This document shows, piece after piece, positions 22,123 to 31,888 of a stretch of 64,000 bases of DNA. A program made the position numbers and the translations under genes. The first letter of the stretch is position 1; the number at the start of each line of letters is the position of its first letter. The stretch is taken from the NCBI GenBank assembly GCA_902579115.1, contig CACHFP010000005.1, positions 1 through 64,000 on the forward strand. Direction: 5' to 3'. The notes under the pieces were generated by a model. That model was not told the origin of the DNA. It ran no database searches and worked only from the letters and a program-made list of their open reading frames with translations. The DNA comes from an uncultured Pelagibacteraceae bacterium. GTDB taxonomy: Bacteria; Pseudomonadota; Alphaproteobacteria; Pelagibacterales; Pelagibacteraceae.

Positions 22123-22320
22123 TTACTTGTTTTCAGAGTCAGAATTATCCGACTTTGACTTGTCGTCTTGATTATTGGTTGATGTATCATCGGACATACC
22201 TTTTTTAAAACTTTTTATGCCTTTAGCTACATCACCCATCAAACTTGATATCTTCCCTCTACCAAAGAGGAGAACAACAAGCACAACGACTATAGCAATT
22301 TGCCAGAAACTAATTCCCAT
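22123..22320 (-). CDS. tatA: Sec-independent protein translocase TatA
   Basis: [37 protein letters not shown]. Confidence 0.95.
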   Translation of the reverse strand: MGISFWQIAIVVVLVVLLFGRGKISSLMGDVAKGIKSFKKGMSDDTSTNNQDDKSKSDNSDSENK

Positions 22321-22362
22321 AATTTTTAATTATATACAATAAAAAGACTTAAATAAATATGT

Positions 22363-23049
22363 TTATTTTTCATCTTCAGGAGCTTTTTTTATTGCATCGT
22401 CAATATCTTGATAAATATTCTGCTTTTCAATTATAGACTGTTCTTTGAAAAATTTTCCTGTTCCAAAAATTGATTTATCTATGCTAGATGTATCAATAAG
22501 TCCAGCTGAACCTAACTCATCCACTGTTGGCAGATCAGACAACTTTTGAATATTAAAATGATTTAAAAAATTTTCTGTTGTGGCGTACTGAATAGGTCTA
22601 CCAGGAACATCTTTACGGCCTGCCGGTCTAACCCAGTCTAGTTCAAGCAAAATTTCTAAAGTATTTGAAGCAAAAGATACTCCCCTGATTTCCTCAATTT
22701 CAGATCTAGAAACTGGCTGATGATAAACAATTATTGCAAGAGTCTCTATTGTTGCTTTTGATAATTTCTTATGAGTAGATTTTTGTAAAGCCATTAATTT
22801 TGAAAGATCATCTGCAGTTCTAAAAGACCATCTATTTTTTATACAAACTAAATTAATGCCTCTTTTTTTATAAGTTGATTGAAGATTTTCTAAAATTTTT
22901 TTTAAATTTGATGAGGTTTGAATTCTTTTCTCCATAGTCTCAATATCTAAAGGCTCGGATGCAGCAAATAAGATCGCTTCAACTTGTCTTTCAAGTTTTG
23001 ATGGAGAGGTTGGAAAATCGATTATATTATTTTTTTTCTTGTTTTTCAT
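22363..23049 (-). CDS. scpB: Segregation and condensation protein B
   Basis: EAILFAASEPLD, LAIIVYHQPVSRSEIEEIRGV, GRPIQYATTENFLNHF. Confidence 0.95.
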   Translation of the reverse strand: MKNKKKNNIIDFPTSPSKLERQVEAILFAASEPLDIETMEKRIQTSSNLKKILENLQSTYKKRGINLVCIKNRWSFRTADDLSKLMALQKSTHKKLSKATIETLAIIVYHQPVSRSEIEEIRGVSFASNTLEILLELDWVRPAGRKDVPGRPIQYATTENFLNHFNIQKLSDLPTVDELGSAGLIDTSSIDKSIFGTGKFFKEQSIIEKQNIYQDIDDAIKKAPEDEK

Positions 23050-23050
23050 A

Positions 23051-23785
23051 TCAAGATTTTTTGATCATTAGCTTATCAAATAATTTTCTTTGTGAAACTG
23101 ATATAATACCCTCTCTAGTTAACTCAAGACTTGCAGCAAAAATTCCAGCTATGCCAGTTCTTTTCATTTTATTAGAGGAGTAAAACTTCGGAATTAATTC
23201 AAATATATTTTTCCAATCACTTATGGTATTTAAATTTTTTCTTATCAATTTAATTCCTTCTTCTGTTGTGAACACTGGTAATTTTGGAATACTAATATTT
23301 TGAAAAGTTTTTTGCATTTGAATACTAGAATAAGTTTTTAGTAGTTCATAGAGAGAAACATCGTAAACAGGCGTATTTATAGATCTTATTCCACCCTTCA
23401 TACCTCTTGTAAAAATATGAACACCCAGTCTTTTTTTTTGAAGCATCTGATCAGATAATAAACGAATTAATTCCAATTTTTTTAATTGTAATTTTAATTT
23501 TTCTGCTACTTCTAATGCTTTAAAGTCATCTTCATCATCCTCAGGCAATAATAATTTAGATTTTAGATAAGCCAGCCAAGTAGCCATTAATAAAAATTCA
23601 GTAGCTATTTCTAAGTTTAAATTTTCATGTTTCTTTATAAGCTCTAAAAATTGGTCTGCTAATTTGGTAATTGAAATTTCCGCCAAATCTACTTTTTGAG
23701 TTTTTGCTAAGTCAAGAAGAACTTCTAATGGGCCACTATAATTTGGTATATCAACTGATATTTGATTTAATTTTTTTGATTCCAT
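23051..23785 (-). CDS. scpA: Segregation and condensation protein A
   Basis: YSGPLEVLLDLAKTQKVDLAEISI, FLLMATWLAYLKSKLLLPE. Confidence 0.95.
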   Translation of the reverse strand: MESKKLNQISVDIPNYSGPLEVLLDLAKTQKVDLAEISITKLADQFLELIKKHENLNLEIATEFLLMATWLAYLKSKLLLPEDDEDDFKALEVAEKLKLQLKKLELIRLLSDQMLQKKRLGVHIFTRGMKGGIRSINTPVYDVSLYELLKTYSSIQMQKTFQNISIPKLPVFTTEEGIKLIRKNLNTISDWKNIFELIPKFYSSNKMKRTGIAGIFAASLELTREGIISVSQRKLFDKLMIKKS

Positions 23786-23793
23786 AGATAATT

Positions 23794-24738
23794 TTACCCT
23801 AAAAATTTGAAAAATTCTGAAGTTTTTTTAGAAGTAAATTTATCTATATATGGCAACGATTTAATCAATTTGAAGTTGTCGCGTGTATTTCCTGCGCAAT
23901 ATAGAACAAGGTTGCAGCCAGCATCAATTGATTTTTTAGCATTTGTTACTAAATCAAATTTAAGAGCTTTCATCGAAATATCATCGGATAAAAGAATTCC
24001 TTTAAATTTTAATTTTTTTCTTATAATTTTTTTAATGATTTTTTTAGAAAATGTAGCAACATTTTTTTTATCAAGTTTCGAATAAAGAATATGGGCTGTC
24101 ATAGCAAATTTAGCATTAGATAATCTAAATGGATAAAAATCTATTTTTTCCAATTTTTTTAAACTTAAATTAACCCTAGGCATTTTTTTATGGCTATCTG
24201 CGGTAGCAGCACCGTGACCTGGGATATGTTTTACTATTCCAGCAATTTTATTTAAATTTAAATACTTTATAGTTAGCTGTCCTAGCTTTTTTACAATTTT
24301 TTTATTTTTTGAAAAACTTCGATTTCCAATAATATAATGTGTATTATTTCTCAAAACATCGAGGACAGGAATAGTATTTATATTTATACCTAATTCACTA
24401 AGTGTTTTTCCCAATGAACTTAAATAATGTTTAAAAATTTTTAAACAAAACTCTTTGTTTGTATGAAATAAATCACCAAAAAAGTTTGATGAAATATTGT
24501 GATTAATTACATCTCTTAATCTAGAAACTCTTTCACCCTCTTCGTCTATTAAAATTGGAAATTTTTTATTCTTTGTTATGTTTTGAATTTCAGCAGTTAA
24601 ATTTTTTATTTGATGCAAAGATCTTAAATTTCTCTTAAATAAAATTACTCCCCATGGTTTTTCTTTAGATAAGAGAATTTTTTCCATTCTTGAAAGTTTT
24701 GTGCCCTTTAGGCTGACTATCAAAGCTTTTCTATTCAT
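23794..24738 (-). CDS. nagZ: Beta-N-acetylhexosaminidase (NagZ, GH3)
   Basis: LIDEEGERVSRL, VKHIPGHGAATADSHKKMP, GILLSDDISMKAL. Confidence 0.94.
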   Translation of the reverse strand: MNRKALIVSLKGTKLSRMEKILLSKEKPWGVILFKRNLRSLHQIKNLTAEIQNITKNKKFPILIDEEGERVSRLRDVINHNISSNFFGDLFHTNKEFCLKIFKHYLSSLGKTLSELGININTIPVLDVLRNNTHYIIGNRSFSKNKKIVKKLGQLTIKYLNLNKIAGIVKHIPGHGAATADSHKKMPRVNLSLKKLEKIDFYPFRLSNAKFAMTAHILYSKLDKKNVATFSKKIIKKIIRKKLKFKGILLSDDISMKALKFDLVTNAKKSIDAGCNLVLYCAGNTRDNFKLIKSLPYIDKFTSKKTSEFFKFLG

Positions 24739-24996
24739 TTATTTTAGTAAATTCCAAAAACTTCTTTTCTTTTTATCATTAGTTTTATTTTCAATAGAGT
24801 TATTAAATTCTATTATATTATTAGTATCATTTGCCAGTATTGGTAAATTAGTAATTTTATTTTTTAATATTTCATCAATATTCGAACGATTGTAATGCTT
24901 GATATTGATATTTATATTAGAAGAGTAATACTTATAAATAGTGAAAATAAAACAGATAATAGCTAACAACATTAGTATATTTAAGATTTTATGCAT
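24739..24996 (-). CDS. Short single-TM protein at the position usually held by a SPOR-domain protein
   Basis: 85 aa ORF sealed between argS and nagZ (1-bp and adjacent junctions); N-terminal TM, no SPOR-like domain. Confidence 0.7.
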   Translation of the reverse strand: MHKILNILMLLAIICFIFTIYKYYSSNININIKHYNRSNIDEILKNKITNLPILANDTNNIIEFNNSIENKTNDKKKRSFWNLLK

Positions 24997-26717
24997 TACA
25001 TTTTTTCAGGTAGTGAAACACCAAGTATTTTCATTCCGTTTTTGATCACTAAAGCAATTAAATAGATAAAAATTAGTGACTCAGCTCTTTTTATTTTGCC
25101 ATTATCAATAAATCTAAAATTATTATCCTCGTTTCCTTTGCTCCAATATGAATGAAATAAAGTAGAAAGTTCATATAAGTAAAAAGGAATTTTATGAGGT
25201 TCTAATTTGTATGCTGCTGACTCAATTACCTTTGGCCACTCAAATATTTTTCTAATTATTTTTTTTTCATATTCATTAGGGGAAAATGAACTAGCAGTTA
25301 CAAAAATGTTATCTTCTAAATTTTTTTTTAACAATCTAATAATTGAATTAATCCTAGCGTATGCGTATTGTACATAGTATACAGGATTATCTTTTGTTTT
25401 TTCTTTTACTTTTTCGAAATCAAAATCTAGTTCAACGTCATTACTTCGGTTCAACATCATAAATCTAATAGAATCCTTATTGACCTCATTTAGTAAATCC
25501 TGGGCAGAAATAAAATCACCTGCTCTTTTTGACATTTTGAATGGTTTTCCTTTTTTGTAAAGTTTAACTAATTGACAAACTTTACAATTAAGTTTTACTT
25601 TTTTATCAGATATTGCTGAAACAGCGGCAGATATTCTTTTTATATACCCAGTGTGATCTGCTCCAAGAATATTTATTAACTTATCAAATTTTCTATTAAT
25701 TTTATCAGAGTGATAAGCGACATCATTAGCAAAATATGTCCAAGAACCATCATTCTTTTGAAGTGCTCTATCTGAGTCATCTCCGAACTCAGTAGATTTA
25801 AAAATAAGTCTTTTTACTTTTTTCCAATCTTTTGAAGGCTCACCTTTAGGAGGATCCAGAAAGCCTTCTTGCACATATTTTTTACTTTTTAGTTTTTCTA
25901 CTATTTTTGTTACTAAATCATTTTTTACAATTTCACTTTCAGAGAAAAAATGATCATGAGTAATTCCAAGATTTTTCAAGTCATTTTTAATTAAAGTCAT
26001 AGAGCATTCTAAAGAAAGTTTTTTCAATAGGTCAAAACATTCATCAAAATTATCCAGTTTAATTTTTTCGTTATCAGATATTTTTTTAGCTATTTCTTTA
26101 ATGTATTCTCCAGGATATAAATCTTTATTTAAAGGAAATTTTTCTTTAAATTTTAATTCTCTTATTCTGAAATAAACTGACTTTATAAAATTCTTTATTT
26201 GACTCCCGTAGTCATTAATATAATACTCTTTAGTTACTTTATTGCCATTAAATAATAATAAATTAGATAAAACATCTCCAAAAATTGCTCCTCTGCAATG
26301 ACCTACATGCATTGGACCTGTTGGATTAGCGGAAACAAATTCAATATTATATTTAAAATTGGATTTTTTAGATCCATAAGTTTTTTTATTATTTAATATT
26401 TCATTAATATTTATTGCCAATCCCTCGTTGGATAATTTTATATTTAAAAACCCTGGACCTGCTATTTCAATTTTTTGGAAATGATCAATATTTTCAAGTA
26501 ATAAACTTTTAATATTTTTAGCTAAATTATTTGGATTAGTCTTATTATCTTTGGACAAGACTAAGGAAATGTTAGTTGATAAATCAGCATTAAAATGATC
26601 GGGAGGAACTTCTAAATTAATATTTCTTAAATTTTCAAAATTTTTTAGTTTAAGAGAATTTTTATTATTTAAAACTAGGTTGTTAATTCTCGAAAGATAT
26701 TTGTCAAATATGTTCAT
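24996..26717 (-). CDS. argS: Arginyl-tRNA synthetase
   Basis: EFVSANPTGPMHVGHCRGAIFGD, KMSKRAGDFISAQDL. Confidence 0.97.
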   Translation of the reverse strand: MNIFDKYLSRINNLVLNNKNSLKLKNFENLRNINLEVPPDHFNADLSTNISLVLSKDNKTNPNNLAKNIKSLLLENIDHFQKIEIAGPGFLNIKLSNEGLAININEILNNKKTYGSKKSNFKYNIEFVSANPTGPMHVGHCRGAIFGDVLSNLLLFNGNKVTKEYYINDYGSQIKNFIKSVYFRIRELKFKEKFPLNKDLYPGEYIKEIAKKISDNEKIKLDNFDECFDLLKKLSLECSMTLIKNDLKNLGITHDHFFSESEIVKNDLVTKIVEKLKSKKYVQEGFLDPPKGEPSKDWKKVKRLIFKSTEFGDDSDRALQKNDGSWTYFANDVAYHSDKINRKFDKLINILGADHTGYIKRISAAVSAISDKKVKLNCKVCQLVKLYKKGKPFKMSKRAGDFISAQDLLNEVNKDSIRFMMLNRSNDVELDFDFEKVKEKTKDNPVYYVQYAYARINSIIRLLKKNLEDNIFVTASSFSPNEYEKKIIRKIFEWPKVIESAAYKLEPHKIPFYLYELSTLFHSYWSKGNEDNNFRFIDNGKIKRAESLIFIYLIALVIKNGMKILGVSLPEKM

Positions 26718-27853
26718 TTAATTCTTTTATATAGATTTATTGCATATCTATCAGTCATACCAGCTATAAAATCGCAAATTGATCTGGCAATATTCGATTT
26801 ATCATACTTACTAACATTTATATATATTACTGGATTTTTCATTATCGAAGAGAATAATTTATTAATAATTTTTTTTCCCTGATTTGTGCTGGTTAAAACT
26901 TTTTTGTGATAATACATTTTTCTTCTTAAAAAATTTTTAATTTTAATATCAAATTTTTTCATATTTTTTGAAAAAGTAACAATTGGGTACTCACATTTGT
27001 AAACATCATCTAAATTTTTAATTTTAAAATTTTGAATATTTTTCTTCGTAGTATCAATTATATCCTTTACCATTTCATTTATAATTTCTCTTATAATTTG
27101 TCTTACTATTAAATCTATAGAATGATATTTAATCCTTTTTTTATGTTTTAATATAATATTTTTTAAAATTGGAATTTTCTCTAAATCTTTAAGTTTAAAT
27201 AAGTTTGAATTTAAACCATCTTCGAGATCGTGGCTATTATATGCTATATCGTCAGATATCGAGGCAATTTGTGCCTCAAGTGATGGACTGAGTGAAAACT
27301 TAATTTTATTTTGAAAATAATTATTACCTAAAATTTTATTGTATTTTTTTGAATTTTTTATAGGACCATTATGTTTTAATAAACCGTCAAGAGTTTCAAA
27401 AGTTAAGTTCAGCCCCTTAAACTCATAATATCTATTTTCCAAAAAAAGAATTGTTCTGATAGTTTGAACATTATGATCAAAACCACCAAATTTTTTCATG
27501 CAATTGTTAAGAGCATCTTCGCCGGCATGTCCAAAAGGAGTGTGTCCTAAATCATGAGCTAAACTAATTGTCTCACACAAGTCCTCATTTAAATTAAAAA
27601 ATTTAGATAATGTCCTAGCTATTTGGGCTACTTCTAAAGAGTGAGTAATTCTTGTTCTGAAATGATCTCCTGAGGTATTAATAAATACCTGGGTTTTATG
27701 TTTCAGTCTTCTAAAAGCTGTGGAATGTATTATTCTATCTCTATCTCTTTGGAAATCAGTTCTTAAACGAGTTTTTTTTTCTTTAAAAAACCTTCCTTTC
27801 GATTTCAGTGGAACTGCTAGTTTAGATAATGATTTGATTGATTTTTTTTGCAT
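26714..27853 (-). CDS. dgt: dGTP triphosphohydrolase-like protein (HD domain)
   Basis: RDRIIHSTAFRRLKHKTQVF, RTRITHSLEVAQIAR, LAHDLGHTPFGHAGE. Confidence 0.93.
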   Translation of the reverse strand: MQKKSIKSLSKLAVPLKSKGRFFKEKKTRLRTDFQRDRDRIIHSTAFRRLKHKTQVFINTSGDHFRTRITHSLEVAQIARTLSKFFNLNEDLCETISLAHDLGHTPFGHAGEDALNNCMKKFGGFDHNVQTIRTILFLENRYYEFKGLNLTFETLDGLLKHNGPIKNSKKYNKILGNNYFQNKIKFSLSPSLEAQIASISDDIAYNSHDLEDGLNSNLFKLKDLEKIPILKNIILKHKKRIKYHSIDLIVRQIIREIINEMVKDIIDTTKKNIQNFKIKNLDDVYKCEYPIVTFSKNMKKFDIKIKNFLRRKMYYHKKVLTSTNQGKKIINKLFSSIMKNPVIYINVSKYDKSNIARSICDFIAGMTDRYAINLYKRIK

Positions 27854-27884
27854 GCTTACTATATAGATTATATACTAGATAATT

Positions 27885-28199
27885 ATGGAAAAAAAATTAG
27901 AATTTACTGACAAAGCAAAGAGCCAGATTGAAAAAATCACCAATAGTGAAGATAAAAAATATTTTAGAATTACCGTTCAGGGCGGAGGTTGTTCAGGATT
28001 TAAATATAATTTTAGCTTTGATAATAAAAAGGAGAAAGATGACTTTTTGTTTGACCTAACTATAATAGATAGAACTTCATTAGATATAATTGCCGGTTCA
28101 ACAGTAGATTTTAAAAAGGAAATGATTGGTGAGTCTTTTGTAATTAATAATCCTAAAGCGTCTTCCTCATGTGGATGCGGATTATCATTTTCAGTGTAA
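27885..28199 (+). CDS. erpA: HesB/IscA-type iron-sulfur insertion protein (ErpA-like)
   Basis: RITVQGGGCSGFKYNFSFD, C-terminal SSSCGCGLSFSV. Confidence 0.88.
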   Translation: MEKKLEFTDKAKSQIEKITNSEDKKYFRITVQGGGCSGFKYNFSFDNKKEKDDFLFDLTIIDRTSLDIIAGSTVDFKKEMIGESFVINNPKASSSCGCGLSFSV

Positions 28200-28975
28200 T
28201 GAAAATAATTTCTTGGAATGTTAATTCGGTTAGAGCAAGAGTGAACAATATTAAAGATTATATAAAGCTTGCTAAACCTGATATTTTACTCCTTCAAGAA
28301 ATTAAAACTCAAAATGAAAATTTTCCTTTTGAAGAATTTTCAAAGATTGGGTATGAATCTTATGTTAATGGTCAAAAAAGTTATAACGGCGTTGCTATAA
28401 TTTCAAAAATTGAAATAAAAAATATAGAGAAAAATTTTATAAATGATAACTTTAAACAATCTAGAATAATTACTGCTGAATTAAAATTAAAAAAAAAGGA
28501 GATAGAACTAATAAATATTTATGTTCCAAATGGAAATCCTGTAGATACAGAAAAATATGAATATAAAAAAGATTGGTTAAAAAAATTTATTTCAAATATA
28601 AAAAAAAAAATTCAAAGAAAGTCAAATATTCTTATCGCCGGAGATTTTAATATTATTCCTGAAGAAATAGATGTTCATGACTTTAAAAGATATGAAAACG
28701 ATGCCTTAGGTAGATTGGAAATTAGAAAAAAATACAGAGAACTAATTAACTTAGGCTTTAGAGATGTTTATAGATTTAAAAATAAAACAAAACAAGAGTA
28801 TACCTTTTGGGACTACTTTGCTGGATCCTGGCAAAAAAATTATGGCATGAGAATAGATCATTTTTTAATTTCAAACAATTTAATTGAGAATATCAAATCA
28901 ATTAATATAAATAAAAAACCAAGATCTAAAGAAAAACCATCTGATCACACACCAATCGAACTTGAAATTATTTAA
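28199..28975 (+). CDS. xthA: Exodeoxyribonuclease III
   Basis: MKIISWNVNSVRARVNN; LLLQEIKTQ; AGDFNI; RIDHFLIS; KPSDHTPI. Start set to the ATG overlapping the erpA stop (TAATG) rather than the longer ORF start at 28169. Confidence 0.93.
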   Translation: MKIISWNVNSVRARVNNIKDYIKLAKPDILLLQEIKTQNENFPFEEFSKIGYESYVNGQKSYNGVAIISKIEIKNIEKNFINDNFKQSRIITAELKLKKKEIELINIYVPNGNPVDTEKYEYKKDWLKKFISNIKKKIQRKSNILIAGDFNIIPEEIDVHDFKRYENDALGRLEIRKKYRELINLGFRDVYRFKNKTKQEYTFWDYFAGSWQKNYGMRIDHFLISNNLIENIKSININKKPRSKEKPSDHTPIELEII

Positions 28976-30170
28976 CTCTACCGTATATATCTTGATATCT
29001 AACTATATCAGTTTCTTTTAAAATTGATCCTAATTGAGCTTCAATTATTTTTACCGGTTTCTTGTATGGATTTTCTATCCTGTGAATAGATTTAACCGGT
29101 ATAAAAATAGTTTCATTAGTTTTTAAAAAAAATTTTTTTCTATTCAGAGTTATTTTTGGGGTTCCTTGAGTTACAACCCAATGTTCAGAACGATGAAAGT
29201 GCTTTTGAAGGCTTAAAATTCCTTTGGATTTTACATAAAGTTCTTTAATTAAAAAATTTTTCCCGTTGTATAAATTTGTATACCTACCCCAAGGTCTGTA
29301 AAAAATATTTTTCTTTTTTTGATATTTAGCCTTTAATTTATCATAGATTTTGCAAATTTCTTTCCAGCTACCTAGGTCAGACCAGGGTATATTTAAATTT
29401 ATAGCATTTATATCTTTTGACTTTTCTAATATTGCATAATCAAAAGAAATTGTCTTACATTTTAAAAAGTGATTTTTATTTAAATAATAAACATTATTTT
29501 TAATTTTCGATTTATTTACAGAATTTAAGCAACAATTAAAGTTTTTGTTTTGATATTTCTTGAAGTTATTAATTATTGATTTTTTTGTAAGGAAAAACAT
29601 TCCTGAATTCCAATAAGCATTTTTTTTAATGATTTTTTTTGCTTTTTCTAGATTTGGTTTTTCAATAAATTTTGAAACCTTATAATTATTTTTAGCCCGT
29701 TTTGATAAAAAATAACCAAAATCAGATGAAGGGTAAGTAGGCTTAATGCCAAATATAAAGATATTTTTATCTGTTAGGTATTTTTGATGTTTTTTGATGG
29801 ATTTATTAAACAAATTTGTTTTCTCAATTAAATGATCTGATGTTAAAAAAATTAAGGGTTGGTTCTCAGGTATTTCTTCTATTAAAGCTGAACTGAGTAT
29901 AGCAGGAGCAGTATTTCTTTTTGCTGGTTCAAGGATAATTTTATATCTCTTAAAACCTTTTAATTTTAAATGTTTTTTTATTTCTGATATATATTTTTTA
30001 TTAGTACTTACTATTGGATAATCAAAAATAGAATCTTTTATTCTCTCAAGAGTTTTTCCGAATAGTGTCCAATTTCCAAAATTGATAAACTGCTTTGGTT
30101 GATGATGTTTTTTATTAGACCAGAGTCTTGTACCAGAACCTCCACATAAAATTACTGGACGTATTTTCAT
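28968..30170 (-). CDS. Mannose-1-phosphate guanylyltransferase / mannose-6-phosphate isomerase
   Basis: PVILCGGSGTRLWSNKKHHQPKQF; FIEKPNLEKA; C-terminal cupin SLQKHFHRSEHWVVTQGTPKI. Confidence 0.88.
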   Translation of the reverse strand: MKIRPVILCGGSGTRLWSNKKHHQPKQFINFGNWTLFGKTLERIKDSIFDYPIVSTNKKYISEIKKHLKLKGFKRYKIILEPAKRNTAPAILSSALIEEIPENQPLIFLTSDHLIEKTNLFNKSIKKHQKYLTDKNIFIFGIKPTYPSSDFGYFLSKRAKNNYKVSKFIEKPNLEKAKKIIKKNAYWNSGMFFLTKKSIINNFKKYQNKNFNCCLNSVNKSKIKNNVYYLNKNHFLKCKTISFDYAILEKSKDINAINLNIPWSDLGSWKEICKIYDKLKAKYQKKKNIFYRPWGRYTNLYNGKNFLIKELYVKSKGILSLQKHFHRSEHWVVTQGTPKITLNRKKFFLKTNETIFIPVKSIHRIENPYKKPVKIIEAQLGSILKETDIVRYQDIYGRVK

Positions 30171-31888
30171 TAAATTTTCGAATATTCTTTAACTTCTTTT
30201 TTCTTACCTGGATGAGTTGGAGCACCTAGATAAGCAGGTCCTACAGTTTGAGCATATTTCCAAATCGTTCCCGATCCAAAACTTGATTTTTTTTCTTTCC
30301 ATTTTTTTCTTCTAGCTTTCAATTGTGCGCTAGTAAGCCTTACATTAATTAACCCTTTTTTTGCATCTATATCTATTACATCTCCATTTTTAAGAAGTGC
30401 TATCGGGCCACCCATTGCAGCCTCTGGGCCAACGTGACCAACACAAAAACCTCTAGTAGCTCCTGAAAACCTTCCATCAGTTATAAGTGCAACTTTTTCA
30501 CCTTTACCTTGTCCATAAATAGCTCCAGTTGTTGAAAGCATTTCTCTCATTCCTGGCCCACCTTTTGGACCTTCGTATCTGATTATTATTACATCACCGT
30601 CCTTATATTTTTTTGTCTGTACTGCTTTCATTGCATCTTCTTCATTATCAAAACATCTAGCTTTACCTGTAAATTGTAATTTTTTTAATCCTGCAATTTT
30701 TACAATTGCTCCGTCTGGAGCTAAATTACCTTTTAGTCCAACAACTCCACCATCTGGAGAGAGTGGGTTATTATATTCTCTTAAAACTTTTTGATTAGTA
30801 TTAAACTTAATATTGGCTAAATTTTCTTTCATAGTTTTACCAGTAACTGTCATACACTGACCATGAATGTATCCCCCGTCATATAAAGTTTTTAATAACA
30901 TCGGAACACCGCCAGCTTCCCACATATCTTTTGCAACGTATTTTCCTCCAGGTTTTAAATCAGCAAGATAAGGAGTTTTTTTAAATATTTTTGCAACATC
31001 CATTAAATCAAATTTTACTCCTATCTCATTAGCAAGTGCAGGTAAATGAAGAGCTGCATTAGTGGAGCCTCCAGTTGCAGCCACTATTGTTGCTGCGTTT
31101 TCTAAAGAATTTTTAGTTACAATTTCTCTTGGTTTAATTTTTTTTTCTAATAAATTCATAACTGCTTGACCACTTTCATAGGCATATTTATCTCTTTCCT
31201 CATAAGGGGCTGGTGTTCCAGCTGAATAAGGTAAAGCCAATCCTATCGCTTCAGATACACACGCCATTGTGTTAGCTGTAAATTGACCTCCGCAAGCCCC
31301 AGCACTTGGACAAGCTACTAATTCTAATTCTCTTAATTCTTCAGAAGACATTTTGCCTGAGGAATGTTTACCTACTGCTTCAAACACATCTACAACGGTA
31401 ACATCTTTTCCTTTAAATTTTCCTGGTAAAATTGATCCACCATAAATAAACACACTTGGCACATTCAATCTTAACATAGACATCATCAAGCCTGGAAGAG
31501 ATTTATCACATCCAGCGATTCCAACTAGAGCATCATAACAATGTCCTCTCACTGTCAGTTCTGCTGAATCAGCTATGACTTCTCTTGAAATTAAAGATGA
31601 TTTCATTCCCTCATGACCCATGGCAATACCATCTGTTACGGTTATCGTACAAAATTCTCTTGGCGTTCCACCAGATTGTTTGACTCCTTTTTTAACAGAC
31701 TGTGCCTGTCGCATTAAAGCTGTATTGCAAGGTGCAGCTTCGTTCCAGGTGGATACTACTCCTACAAACGGCTTCGCTACATCCTGTTCGGTTTCTCCCA
31801 TTGCATAGTAAAAAGATCTATGTGGAGCTCTATCTGGGCCTAAAGAAGTATGACGACTTGGTAGTTTTTTTTTATCAATTTTAGACAT
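30170..31888 (-). CDS. ilvD: Dihydroxy-acid dehydratase
   Basis: [64 protein letters not shown]. Confidence 0.97.
   Translation of the reverse strand: MSKIDKKKLPSRHTSLGPDRAPHRSFYYAMGETEQDVAKPFVGVVSTWNEAAPCNTALMRQAQSVKKGVKQSGGTPREFCTITVTDGIAMGHEGMKSSLISREVIADSAELTVRGHCYDALVGIAGCDKSLPGLMMSMLRLNVPSVFIYGGSILPGKFKGKDVTVVDVFEAVGKHSSGKMSSEELRELELVACPSAGACGGQFTANTMACVSEAIGLALPYSAGTPAPYEERDKYAYESGQAVMNLLEKKIKPREIVTKNSLENAATIVAATGGSTNAALHLPALANEIGVKFDLMDVAKIFKKTPYLADLKPGGKYVAKDMWEAGGVPMLLKTLYDGGYIHGQCMTVTGKTMKENLANIKFNTNQKVLREYNNPLSPDGGVVGLKGNLAPDGAIVKIAGLKKLQFTGKARCFDNEEDAMKAVQTKKYKDGDVIIIRYEGPKGGPGMREMLSTTGAIYGQGKGEKVALITDGRFSGATRGFCVGHVGPEAAMGGPIALLKNGDVIDIDAKKGLINVRLTSAQLKARRKKWKEKKSSFGSGTIWKYAQTVGPAYLGAPTHPGKKKEVKEYSKI

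Noticed and set aside
28169-28198. Upstream extension of the exodeoxyribonuclease III ORF (MWMRIIIFSV)
   Set aside because: Overlaps the erpA C-terminus; the conserved family start MKIISWNVNSVRAR at 28199 fits better.
28968-30170. Atypical nucleotide-binding motif GGSGTRLWSNKKHHQPKQF in the mannose-1-phosphate guanylyltransferase as a sign of new function
   Set aside because: The key GGxGxRLW...PKQF residues and C-terminal cupin are kept; variation is within what a fast-evolving AT-rich genome would show.
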